Shown here one piece after another: positions 17,256 to 24,553 of a stretch of 47,548 bases of DNA. Numbering within the stretch: the first letter of the stretch is position 1; every line of letters begins with the position of its first letter. The position numbers and the translations under genes were made by a program. Source of the stretch: Agromyces seonyuensis (lineage in GTDB: Bacteria > Actinomycetota > Actinomycetes > Actinomycetales > Microbacteriaceae); contig NZ_WSTA01000024.1 of assembly GCF_009789225.1 (NCBI RefSeq), forward strand, positions 1-47,548. The letters run 5' to 3'. The notes beneath the pieces are model-generated. The model was given only the letters and a program-made list of their open reading frames with translations. It made no database searches and was not told where the DNA came from.

Positions 17256-18461
17256 CTACGCCGCGGCCGTGGCGGCCAGTGCCGGTGCGAGGTCGCCGCG
17301 CGGACGCACCACGACCTCGTCGAGCCCCTGCCAGGCGGCGGCGCGTTCGAGCTCGGGCCGGAGCCGCTCGGCGAGGTCGGCCGGGGCGCCCGGCTCGCTC
17401 CACGCCGACTGCACGAGGAGCCGTCGTTCGCGCCGGTCGGACTTCAGGTCGACGCGGCCCACGACCCGATCGTCGAGCAGGATCGGCAGCGTGTAGTAGC
17501 CGAAGACGCGCTGGGGCTCGGGCGTGTAGATCTCGATGCGGTAGTGGAAGTCGAAGAGCCGCTCGGTGCGCGGCCGGAACCAGACGAGCGGATCGAACGG
17601 CGAGAGCAGCGCCGCGCCGTCGATGCGACGCGGCCGACGCGCGTCGCGATGCAGGTACGCCGTGCCGGCCCGCCCGCCCTGCCCCCACCCGGGCACCTCG
17701 ACGGGGAGGAGCTCGCCCTCGTCGACGAGGGCGCGGATCGCCGGGCGGATGTCGTCGCGCTTCGTGCGCCAGTAGTCGGCGAGGTCGGCCTCGGTCGCGA
17801 TGCCGAGCGTGCGGGCGGCACGGGCGACGAGCACCCGGAGGCCCTCGTCGCGGGAGAGCGCCGCGTCGACGTGCTCGGACGCGAGCGCCTGCTCGGGCAG
17901 CGCGTAGACGCGCTCGAAGCGATCGCGCTCGACCACGACGACCTCGCCCGTGCGCCACATCGTCTCGAGGGCGCGCTTCGCATCGGACCAGCCCCACCAG
18001 CCGCCCGCGCCCTTCGCGGAATCGTGCTCGAGGGCGCCCGCGCGCATCGGCCCGCGGTCGGCCAGCTCGTCGCGGAGGAAGCGCCGGAGCCCGTCGTGCT
18101 CGGCGAGCCAGCCGCCGGGCGTGTCGTACAGCTCGCGATGCGCGGCCCGCCGGAACTCGAACGCGCCCCAGAGCGAACGCGGGATGAACGCGGCCTGGTG
18201 GGCCCAGTACTCGATGCCCCGGCCGCGGCGGCCCGAGACGAGGCGGTCGAAGTCGCCACGCGCGTAGGCTCCCGTGCGGCTGAAGGCGGGCAGGTAGTGG
18301 GCCCGCTCGAAGACGTTGACCGAGTCGATCTGGAACAGCCCCAGACGCTCGAAGGAACCGCCGAGATGCCGCAGCCCGGGCGCGGCCGGGAGCGCCGTGC
18401 CGAATCCCTGGGCGGCGAGTGCGATGCGGCGGGCGAGCGCGGGAGAGACGGTGTCGACCAT
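17256..18461 (-). CDS. Winged-helix DNA glycosylase, YcaQ/AlkZ family (HTH_42)
   Basis: A 401-aa protein of the family that unhooks DNA interstrand crosslinks (E. coli YcaQ/AlkX, Streptomyces AlkZ). The catalytic QxD motif is present as Q44-I45-D46 in RLGLFQIDSVNVFERAHYLPAFSR. Further family features are IEYWAHQAAFIP, the GGWWGWSDAKRALETMWRTGEVVV winged-helix segment, LSPFDPLVWFRPRTERLFDFHYRIEIYTP and GYYTLPILLDDRVVGRVDLK. A YcaQ-like member is common in actinobacteria without any antibiotic cluster. The start ATG 18461 is 9 nt after a TAGCGT box. Divergent from the AI-2E gene. Confidence 0.87.
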   Translation of the reverse strand: MVDTVSPALARRIALAAQGFGTALPAAPGLRHLGGSFERLGLFQIDSVNVFERAHYLPAFSRTGAYARGDFDRLVSGRRGRGIEYWAHQAAFIPRSLWGAFEFRRAAHRELYDTPGGWLAEHDGLRRFLRDELADRGPMRAGALEHDSAKGAGGWWGWSDAKRALETMWRTGEVVVVERDRFERVYALPEQALASEHVDAALSRDEGLRVLVARAARTLGIATEADLADYWRTKRDDIRPAIRALVDEGELLPVEVPGWGQGGRAGTAYLHRDARRPRRIDGAALLSPFDPLVWFRPRTERLFDFHYRIEIYTPEPQRVFGYYTLPILLDDRVVGRVDLKSDRRERRLLVQSAWSEPGAPADLAERLRPELERAAAWQGLDEVVVRPRGDLAPALAATAAA

Positions 18462-18545
18462 GGTGACCCGACGCTAGCACCGGCCACTGACGCACCCGCG
18501 GGGCGGACGCCCGGCGCGGAATGGGCGCGCGCCTAGACTGGCGGA
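18462..18545. promoter_or_regulatory. Divergent promoters of the glycosylase and AI-2E permease genes
   Basis: On the minus strand TAGCGT (18476-18471) lies 9 nt before ATG 18461. On the plus strand TAGACT (18534-18539) lies 6 nt before ATG 18546. Neither gene has a Shine-Dalgarno sequence, so both transcripts are probably leaderless or nearly so. Confidence 0.55.
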
Positions 18546-19826
18546 ATGACGGACTCCGAGGGGCGGGAGGGCTCCGGCTCGGGCCGGCGCGACGCGCGTG
18601 GGGCGCGCCGGACGCCGCCGCGCTCGGACGGACGGGGCGAGCGGCGGCAGAACGTCGCGGGGATGCGCGGCGCCCACACGGGCGAGGACCGCGTGCTCGA
18701 ATCCATCCCGTTCGGGGTGCGGCTCGCGGGCGCCTGGTCGTGGCGGCTGCTGCTCATCGGCGCCGTCGTCGCCGTGCTCGTCTACGTCGTCATCCAGGTG
18801 CGCCTCATCGTCGTACCGGTGCTCATCGCGGTGCTGCTGGCGGCGCTCCTCGTGCCGTTCTCGAACTGGCTGCGGCGCCACCGCTGGCCGAAGTGGGCGG
18901 CGGTGACCGCCGCGATGCTGAGCGCGCTCGTCGCCGTCGGCGGGCTGCTCACCCTCGGGATCTGGCAGATCGTGCGCGGATCCGACGAACTGGCCGACCA
19001 ATCGGTGGTCGCGTGGGACGGCTTCCGCGACTGGCTGGAATCGGGGCCCCTCGGCCTCGGGCAGGTGCAGATCACCGACTGGGCGGAGCAGCTCTTCACC
19101 TCGATCCGGGACGATGGCAACCTCCTGGTCTCCGGCGCGCTCTCGGTCGGCACGACCCTCGGGCACGTCCTCACGGGCAGCCTCCTCGCGCTCTTCGCCA
19201 CGCTCTTCTTCGTGATCGACGGCGCCGGCATCTGGCGCTGGCTCGTGAGCGTCTTCCCCCGTCGCGCCCGCGTCGCGGTCGACTCCGCCGGACGGGCGGG
19301 CTGGAACACCCTCCGCAACTTCGTGCGCGTGCAGATCCTCGTGGCGACGATCGACGCGGTCGGCATCGGTGTCGGCGCCTTCGCCCTGGGGCTGCCGCTC
19401 GCCGTGCCGATCGGCATCCTCGTGTTCCTCGGCTCGTTCATCCCCATCGTCGGTGCCGTGGCGACCGGTGCGCTCGCCGTGTTCGTCGCGCTCGTCTACA
19501 ACGGCCTGTGGTCGGCGGTCGCGATGCTGGCGATCGTGCTGCTCGTGCAGCAGCTCGAGGGGCACGTCCTGCAGCCGCTCATCATGGGCACCGCGGTCAA
19601 GGTGCATCCGCTCGGCGTCGTGCTCGCCGTCGCGACCGGGTCGCTCATCGCGGGCATCCCCGGCGCCCTCTTCGCCGTGCCGTTCGTCGCCGTCGTCAAC
19701 GTCATGATCGCCGACATCGCCGCCGGCCGATGGCGGGGCGTGTCCCCGCCGAGAGCCGTCAGGTCGCCCGTCTGGCAGACCGTGCCCAGCCGCCCCCGCT
19801 ACCTCCGAACGAGACGATCCGAATGA
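18546..19826 (+). CDS. AI-2E family transporter (TqsA/PerM-like permease)
   Basis: A 426-aa membrane protein with a basic, disordered N-terminus of about 60 residues (rich in Arg, Gly and Ser) and seven to eight predicted helices. The family hallmark is the C-terminal block GLPLAVPIGILVFLGSFIPIVGA, then LLVQQLEGHVLQPLIMGTAVKVHPL and TGSLIAGIPGALFAVPFVAVVNV. Members export various small molecules or act as ion antiporters; the substrate cannot be told here. The start is set by a TAGACT box 6 nt upstream. Its stop overlaps the ilvA start (ATGA), so the pair is one operon, which hints at an amino-acid related role but does not prove it. Confidence 0.9.
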   Translation: MTDSEGREGSGSGRRDARGARRTPPRSDGRGERRQNVAGMRGAHTGEDRVLESIPFGVRLAGAWSWRLLLIGAVVAVLVYVVIQVRLIVVPVLIAVLLAALLVPFSNWLRRHRWPKWAAVTAAMLSALVAVGGLLTLGIWQIVRGSDELADQSVVAWDGFRDWLESGPLGLGQVQITDWAEQLFTSIRDDGNLLVSGALSVGTTLGHVLTGSLLALFATLFFVIDGAGIWRWLVSVFPRRARVAVDSAGRAGWNTLRNFVRVQILVATIDAVGIGVGAFALGLPLAVPIGILVFLGSFIPIVGAVATGALAVFVALVYNGLWSAVAMLAIVLLVQQLEGHVLQPLIMGTAVKVHPLGVVLAVATGSLIAGIPGALFAVPFVAVVNVMIADIAAGRWRGVSPPRAVRSPVWQTVPSRPRYLRTRRSE

Positions 19827-21094
19827 ACGAACAGACCCAGGATGCCGCTCCCGCCGGTGCCCGCACCGTGCCCGGCCCGACCCTCGAGGAGTTCGAGGCC
19901 GCCGTGCCGGTGGTCGGCCGCGTCGCACGACGCACCCCGATGGAGACGAGCCGGTTCCTCGGCCGCATGGTCGGCGCGCCCGTGCACCTGAAGGCCGAGA
20001 ACCTGCAGCGAACGGGCTCGTACAAGCTCCGCGGCGCGTACTTCCGCCTGACCCGGTTGAGCGAGGAGGAGCGCGCCCGCGGCGTCGTCGCGGCGTCGGC
20101 GGGCAACCACGCGCAGGGCGTCGCCTACGCGGCGCGGGAGCTCGGCATCCGGGCGACGATCTTCATGCCGGTCGGCGTCGCGCTGCCGAAGCTCGAGGCG
20201 ACGCGCAACTACGGCGCGGACGTGCGGCTGACGGGCGCCAACTTCGGCGAGTCCCTCGAGTCTGCGATCCGCTTCGCCGAGGAGTCCGGCGCGGTGTTCA
20301 TCCCGCCGTACGACCACGCCGACGTCGTGACCGGCCAGGGCACGCTCGGCCTGGAGGTCTACGACCAGGTGCCCGACCTCGCGAACGTCCTCGTGCCGAT
20401 CGGCGGCGGCGGGCTCATCGCGGGCGTCGCGAGCGCGATCAAGCAGCGCGCGGCCCGCGACGGCCGCACGGTGCGCGTCATCGGCGTGCAGGCGGAGAAC
20501 GCGTCCCCGTACGTGGAGTCCCTGGCCGCCGGCGAACTGCGCAGCGTGCCCGTCGTGCCGACCATCGCGGACGGCATCGCGGTGTACCGCCCGGGCGAGC
20601 TGAACTTCGAGATCGCGCGCGAGGTCGTCGACGAGGTCGTGACGGTGAGCGATGACGACATCGCCCGCGCGCTCGTGCTGCTCTTCGAGCGCGCCAAGCT
20701 CGTCGTCGAGCCCGCGGGCGCCGTCTCGGTCGCCGCGCTCCAGTCGGGCGCCGTCGAGGTCGAGGGACCGACCGTGGCGATCCTCTCCGGCGGCAACATC
20801 GACCCGCTGCTCATGCAACGCGTCATCTCGCACGGCCTCGTCGCCTCCGGTCGCTACCTGACGCTGCGCATCCCGCTGCCCGACCGCCCGGGTCAGCTCG
20901 CCGCGGTCTCCGCGATCCTCGCGCAGGTCAAGGCCAACGTCATCGAGGTGCTGCACACGCGCCACGGGCACGGCCTGCAGATCAGCCAGGTCGAGCTCGA
21001 GATCGCGGTCGAGACGCGCGGCCGCGAGCACGGCGACGAGGTGCTGAACGCCCTGCGCGCCGGCGGCTACGAGCCCGAGGTCGTCCCGGAGTAG
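19823..21094 (+). CDS. ilvA: Threonine ammonia-lyase (threonine deaminase) with C-terminal ACT-like domain
   Basis: Converts L-threonine to 2-oxobutanoate, the first step of isoleucine synthesis. The 423-aa PLP fold II protein has the Schiff-base lysine K68 in RTGSYKLRGAY, the SAGNHAQGVAYAA loop, the phosphate-binding PIGGGGLIAG and the SGGNID segment near the active site. Residues after about 340 (RYLTLRIPLPDRPGQLAAVSAILAQVKANVIEVLHTR) form a single ACT-like regulatory domain, consistent with the shorter feedback-sensitive class. ATG 19823 overlaps the upstream stop. A strong bidirectional hairpin separates it from convergent greA. Confidence 0.94.
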   Translation: MNEQTQDAAPAGARTVPGPTLEEFEAAVPVVGRVARRTPMETSRFLGRMVGAPVHLKAENLQRTGSYKLRGAYFRLTRLSEEERARGVVAASAGNHAQGVAYAARELGIRATIFMPVGVALPKLEATRNYGADVRLTGANFGESLESAIRFAEESGAVFIPPYDHADVVTGQGTLGLEVYDQVPDLANVLVPIGGGGLIAGVASAIKQRAARDGRTVRVIGVQAENASPYVESLAAGELRSVPVVPTIADGIAVYRPGELNFEIAREVVDEVVTVSDDDIARALVLLFERAKLVVEPAGAVSVAALQSGAVEVEGPTVAILSGGNIDPLLMQRVISHGLVASGRYLTLRIPLPDRPGQLAAVSAILAQVKANVIEVLHTRHGHGLQISQVELEIAVETRGREHGDEVLNALRAGGYEPEVVPE

Positions 21095-21116
21095 TCCGCG
21101 CCCCGCACGAGGATGC

Positions 21117-21156
21117 GCGAAGGCCCCCGCGAGCCGAAGCTCGCGGAGGCCTTCGC
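21117..21156. terminator. Bidirectional terminator between ilvA and greA
   Basis: An 18-bp stem (21117-21134 with 21139-21156, one mismatch) closes on a CGAA tetraloop between two convergent genes. A GGATGC hexamer lies directly at its base (21111-21116). Confidence 0.85.
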
Positions 21157-21172
21157 CGTCGACCGGTGCGGC

Positions 21173-21664
21173 TTACTGGCCGCCCCAGGTCTCGACGGCC
21201 GTGATCTCGACGGCGATCGAGCGGCCGTTGGGAGCCGTGTAACTCGTCGAGTCGCCGACCTTCAGGCCGATGATCGCCTGGCCGAGCGGGCTCGACTCGC
21301 TGTAGACGGAGAGCTCGGAGTCGCCCGCGATCTCGCGCGAACCGATGAGGAAGGTCGTGGGGTCGCCCGCGATCGTCGCGGTGATGACCGTGCCGGGCTC
21401 GACGACGCCGGAGGCGGCGGGGGCCTCGCCGACGTGGGCGCTCTTCAGCAGCCCGTCGAGCTGGCGGATGCGGGCCTCCATCTTGCCCTGCTCGTCCTTC
21501 GCGGCGTGGTAGCCGCCGTTCTCCTTCAGGTCGCCTTCTTCACGGGCGGCCTCGATGCGCTTGGCGATCTCCTCGCGGCCGTTGGTCGAGAGCTCCGTGA
21601 GCTCGGCGGCGAGACGGTCGTACGCCTCCTGGGTGAGCCAGGAAACGGTGGGGTCGGAAGCCAT
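21173..21664 (-). CDS. greA: Transcription elongation factor GreA
   Basis: Binds the RNA polymerase secondary channel and stimulates cleavage of backtracked transcripts. The 163-aa protein has the N-terminal coiled coil whose tip carries D45 and E48 in REEGDLKENGGYHAAKDEQG, and a C-terminal FKBP-like domain (VVEPGTVITATIAGD ... SPLGQAIIGLKVGDSTSYTAPNG). ATG 21664 has the Shine-Dalgarno GAGGAG a few nt upstream. It lies 60 nt downstream of the DUF4307 gene on the same strand, the same pair as Rv1081c-greA in mycobacteria (from memory), and is probably co-transcribed with it. Confidence 0.96.
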   Translation of the reverse strand: MASDPTVSWLTQEAYDRLAAELTELSTNGREEIAKRIEAAREEGDLKENGGYHAAKDEQGKMEARIRQLDGLLKSAHVGEAPAASGVVEPGTVITATIAGDPTTFLIGSREIAGDSELSVYSESSPLGQAIIGLKVGDSTSYTAPNGRSIAVEITAVETWGGQ

Positions 21665-21724
21665 GTCGACTCCTCGGGTAGATAGACGTGACGCCCCGAC
21701 GGTCGTCGAGGCGATCCAGACAGC

Positions 21725-22258
21725 CTAGGCCACCCAGCAGCCTGCGACCACACCGGTGACAGCCGTCCGGGCCGTGCGCACCGTTTCGGTGAAGGCCCGG
21801 ATGTCGCGGTCGCCGGCCGGGATCGGCACGACCTTCCAGCCGACGACGGTGAAGTCCTCGTCGAGCGCCTGCACGGCGCACTCGGTCGCGGTGCCCGCGG
21901 GCACGGAGAGCGACCACGTGACCTCGACGGCCCGCTCGTCGGGCAGCAGCGTGTGGCTGAGGTCCTTCGCCTCGAGCGCAGGGCCGTCGTCGGAACCGCC
22001 GAGCCCGGCCCAGCCGAGCCAGGCCGCGAGCACCACGACGAGGAACACGGCGCCGCCGATGAGCCACCCCCGTTCCTTGCGTCGCACGCCCGGCTTGCGG
22101 CCGTAGCGGTCGCCGACCGCGGTGCCCTCGAGGTGCTCGAGGTGCGCGGGGTTGACGGCCGGGGCGACGGAGGCGGCGGGGACGTCGGTGCGGTCGAGCT
22201 CGGCGTCTTCGGCGGCCGCGTCGTCGCCGGCGGCGGAGGCGGAGCGGCGGTCGGCCAC
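21725..22258 (-). CDS. DUF4307 domain-containing membrane protein
   Basis: A 177-aa protein with an acidic, low-complexity cytoplasmic N-terminus (1-50), the motif GDRYGRKPGVRRKERGW, one membrane helix (about 66-88) and an extracytoplasmic beta-rich domain of about 85 residues (VEVTWSLSVPAGTATECAVQALDEDFTVVGWKVVPIPAG). The domain keeps two cysteines, one in TECAV and one in AGCWVA, which could form a disulfide. This is the DUF4307 family; its function is unknown. ATG 22258 is the first good start; the disordered N-terminus makes a shorter form possible. Upstream partner of greA. Confidence 0.88.
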   Translation of the reverse strand: MADRRSASAAGDDAAAEDAELDRTDVPAASVAPAVNPAHLEHLEGTAVGDRYGRKPGVRRKERGWLIGGAVFLVVVLAAWLGWAGLGGSDDGPALEAKDLSHTLLPDERAVEVTWSLSVPAGTATECAVQALDEDFTVVGWKVVPIPAGDRDIRAFTETVRTARTAVTGVVAGCWVA

Positions 22259-22283
22259 GGCGGGCTCCTCAGGGGGCTTGGGT

Positions 22284-22309
22284 TACGCTGGAGGCCCGGT
22301 TTCCCGGGC
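22284..22309 (+). promoter_or_regulatory. Promoter and 5' leader hairpin of the small membrane protein gene
   Basis: TACGCT (22284-22289) is a plausible -10 box in the divergent gap; the leader then contains a 6-bp GCCCGG/CCGGGC stem with a TTTC loop (22294-22309). A Shine-Dalgarno GAAAGGG precedes ATG 22358. Confidence 0.4.
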
Positions 22310-22357
22310 TGCCGCCCAGCCTAATCGTCGCCGGATCCGCTTCCTGAAAGGGCTCCC

Positions 22358-22732
22358 ATGAGCGCCGTCCTCCCCCTGCTGCACGAGGGGGCCTCGGCCC
22401 TCGCCCGAATCGCGGTCCTCGCCGCCGACGGCGTGCCCGACGAGGAGGACATCACGCCGGGCGTCGTCGGCTTCGTCGCGACGCTCTTCGTCGCGGTCAT
22501 CGTCGTGCTGCTCGCCGTCGACATGGTGCGGCGCGTGCGTCGCGTGAACTACCGCGCCGAGATCCAGGAGCGCCTCGCGGCCGAGCAGGCCGCCGCCGAC
22601 GAAGCCGCGGCGGCCGGTCCCGGCGAAGCCGACGCGGAGTCGGTCGACGCCGCCGACACCGAGACCGAGACCGAGGAGGAAGCGGGCACCGGCCCCGCCG
22701 ACGACGCGGGCGAAGGCCGCGGCCGCCCGTAG
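22358..22732 (+). CDS. Small single-pass membrane protein of unknown function
   Basis: A 124-aa protein. Residues about 1-32 are extracytoplasmic or a weak hydrophobic segment, 33-57 form a clear membrane helix (GVVGFVATLFVAVIVVLLAVDMV), then a basic stretch RRVRRVNYRAEIQERL leads into an Ala/Glu/Asp-rich, probably disordered acidic tail. I do not recognise a named family. It sits where mycobacteria have the small membrane protein Rv1083, between DUF4307 and hemolysin III (from memory). ATG 22358 has the Shine-Dalgarno GAAAGGG. Its stop is followed by a strong bidirectional hairpin. Confidence 0.75.
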   Translation: MSAVLPLLHEGASALARIAVLAADGVPDEEDITPGVVGFVATLFVAVIVVLLAVDMVRRVRRVNYRAEIQERLAAEQAAADEAAAAGPGEADAESVDAADTETETEEEAGTGPADDAGEGRGRP

Positions 22733-22755
22733 CATCCTCGCCGTCGGGCGAACGC

Positions 22756-22794
22756 ACGAAGGCCGGAGCACCCGCGAGGGGCTCCGGCCTTCGT
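22756..22794. terminator. Bidirectional terminator
   Basis: A perfect 14-bp stem (ACGAAGGCCGGAGC at 22756-22769 with 22781-22794) and an 11-nt loop lie between the small membrane protein gene and the convergent hemolysin III gene. Confidence 0.8.
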
Positions 22795-22808
22795 CGTCGG
22801 CCGTCGGC

Positions 22809-23576
22809 TCAGCCGGCGTGGTAGGCGGGGGCGAGCGCGATGAGCAGCGTCGCCGTCCAATGGCACATGAACGCGAGCACCGTGCAGGTGTGGAAGATCT
22901 CGTGGAAGCCGAAGACGCCCGGGATCGGGTTCGGCTTCTTGAAGCCGTAGACGATCGCGCCGGCCGTGTAGAGCAGCCCGCCGACCAGCACGAGCACCAT
23001 CATCGCGACGCTCGCCTCGAGGAGGTCGCCGAGGTACATGACCGCGGCCCAGCCGAGCAGCAGGTAGATCGGCACGTACAGCCAGCGCGGCGCGGAGATC
23101 CAGAACACGCGGAACGCGATGCCGAGCAGCGCGCCGCCCCAGACGAAGCCGAGCAGCAGCCACCCCTTCTCCGGCGGCAGCGCGAGGATCGCGAGCGGCG
23201 TGTAAGTGCCGGCGATGAGCAGGAAGATGTTCGCGTGGTCGATCCGCTTCAGGATGACCTTGACCTTCGGCGACCAATTGAAGCGGTGGTAGAGCGCCGA
23301 GTTGCCGAAGAGCAGCAGCGACGTCGTCATGAAGACCGCCGACGCCCACTTGGCGGGCGCGCCCTGCGCGAGGCAGATGAGCACGATGCCCGCGGCGATC
23401 GCGAGCGGGAACGTGCCGGCGTGGATCCAGCCCCGCCAGGTGGGCTTGATCTCGATGTTCGCGTCGGCCTCCGCCGCGTCGAGCAGCGGGATGTTGGGCA
23501 GGTCGCCCGTGCCGTCCCCGAGCGGCTGCTCGAGCCGTTCGATGACGGCTTCGGCGGGAGGCGGCTTCCTGGTCAT
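22809..23576 (-). CDS. Hemolysin III family (PAQR-like) membrane protein
   Basis: A 255-aa protein with a cytoplasmic N-terminus of about 45 residues and seven predicted helices of the YqfA/hemolysin III fold. Conserved elements are LYHRFNWSPKVKVILKRIDHANIFLLIAGTYTPLAI in the first half and FGFHEIFHTCTVLAFMCHW near the end; their His and Asp residues match the metal site of PAQR hydrolases. Bacterial members have no settled function, and hemolysis should not be assumed. ATG 23576 is chosen because the minus-strand box TACCCT ends 6 nt upstream; an upstream in-frame start would lie 5' of that promoter. Divergent from uppS. Confidence 0.88.
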   Translation of the reverse strand: MTRKPPPAEAVIERLEQPLGDGTGDLPNIPLLDAAEADANIEIKPTWRGWIHAGTFPLAIAAGIVLICLAQGAPAKWASAVFMTTSLLLFGNSALYHRFNWSPKVKVILKRIDHANIFLLIAGTYTPLAILALPPEKGWLLLGFVWGGALLGIAFRVFWISAPRWLYVPIYLLLGWAAVMYLGDLLEASVAMMVLVLVGGLLYTAGAIVYGFKKPNPIPGVFGFHEIFHTCTVLAFMCHWTATLLIALAPAYHAG

Positions 23577-23582
23577 GCACCA

Positions 23583-23643
23583 AGGGTACGGGGGAGTGCA
23601 TTCCATCGCGCTGTGAGTCCGGCAGCCCTCGGGGCGGTAACGT
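23583..23643. promoter_or_regulatory. Divergent leaderless promoters of hemolysin III and uppS
   Basis: On the minus strand TACCCT (23588-23583) ends 6 nt before ATG 23576. On the plus strand TAACGT (23638-23643) ends 6 nt before GTG 23650. The two promoters have identical spacing and neither gene has a Shine-Dalgarno. Confidence 0.6.
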
Positions 23644-23649
23644 ACCTGC

Positions 23650-24435
23650 GTGCGATCGAAGGACTCGCGCGCCGGTTCGGGCGTGCTCTACCGCCTCTAC
23701 GAGGCGCGCCTCGGGCGCGACCTCGACGCGGCGGCGCTCCCGCACCACGTGGCCATGATCATCGACGGCAACCGCCGATGGGCGAAGCAGCTCGGCTTCG
23801 ACACGCCCGCGCACGGGCACCGGGCGGGCGCGCGCAAGATGCTCGAGTTCCTCGAGTGGTGCGACGACGCGGGCATCCGGGTGGTCACGCTCTACCTGCT
23901 CTCGGCCGACAACCTCGGCAACCGCGAGAGCACCGAGCTCGACGACCTCACCGAGATCATCGCGCGCCTCGCGGAGGAGATCGCGGCGCACCGCGACTGG
24001 CGCGTGCAGCACGTCGGGTCGGATGCCGGGCTGCCCGGCTCGCTCGTCGCGGCCCTCGACGGTGCGGAGGAGACGACGAAGGCCCACACGGGCATGCACG
24101 TCAACCTCGCCGTCGGCTACGGCGGGCGCAAGGAGATCACCGACGCGATGCGCTCGATCGTCGCGTCGCACCACGCCGAAGGGCGTTCGCTCGACGACCT
24201 CGCCGAGCGGCTCACGCCCGAGCTCATCGGCGAGCACCTCTACACGAGCGGCCAGCCCGACCCGGACCTCGTGATCCGCACCTCGGGGGAGCAGCGCCTC
24301 AGCGACTTCATGCTCTGGCAGGCGGCGCACTCCGAGTTCTACTTCGTCGAAGCGCTCGGACCGGACCTGCGGCGCGTCGACTTCCTGCGTGCGCTCCGCG
24401 ACTACGCGCAACGACACCGCCGCTTCGGCGGCTGA
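23650..24435 (+). CDS. uppS: cis-Prenyltransferase (isoprenyl transferase, UppS family)
   Basis: Makes Z-prenyl diphosphates from FPP or GPP and IPP, the precursor of lipid carriers for cell-wall synthesis. The 261-aa protein has the catalytic MIIDGNRRWAK motif with D39, the FLEWCDDAGIRVVTLYLLSADNLGNR segment, VNLAVGYGGRKEI, and the C-terminal RTSGEQRLSDFMLWQ...SEFYF signature. GTG 23650 is placed by the leaderless TAACGT box. In mycobacteria the homologue next to hemolysin III (Rv1086, from memory) makes short-chain Z,E-FPP while another enzyme makes the long chain, so product length is open here. Confidence 0.93.
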   Translation: MRSKDSRAGSGVLYRLYEARLGRDLDAAALPHHVAMIIDGNRRWAKQLGFDTPAHGHRAGARKMLEFLEWCDDAGIRVVTLYLLSADNLGNRESTELDDLTEIIARLAEEIAAHRDWRVQHVGSDAGLPGSLVAALDGAEETTKAHTGMHVNLAVGYGGRKEITDAMRSIVASHHAEGRSLDDLAERLTPELIGEHLYTSGQPDPDLVIRTSGEQRLSDFMLWQAAHSEFYFVEALGPDLRRVDFLRALRDYAQRHRRFGG

Positions 24436-24492
24436 GGGCGCCGGCGGCCGACCCCCGAGGATGCGGCCGCTCCGGGAAGGCACCCCCCGGGT

Positions 24493-24508
24493 GGGCGGCT
24501 TGCCGCCC
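24493..24508 (+). terminator. Small hairpin after uppS
   Basis: GGGCGGC (24493-24499) pairs with GCCGCCC (24502-24508) in the 118-nt gap between uppS and the aminotransferase gene. It is short and may be either a weak terminator or part of the next gene's leader. Confidence 0.35.
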
Positions 24509-24553
24509 ATGTGCGCGTCCTCCACGATGAACGATGGAGAAAGGGGAACGTCC

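Noticed and set aside
22809-23576. Calling hemolysin III a virulence toxin
   Set aside because: The name is historical; the protein is a PAQR-like membrane protein widespread in harmless bacteria.
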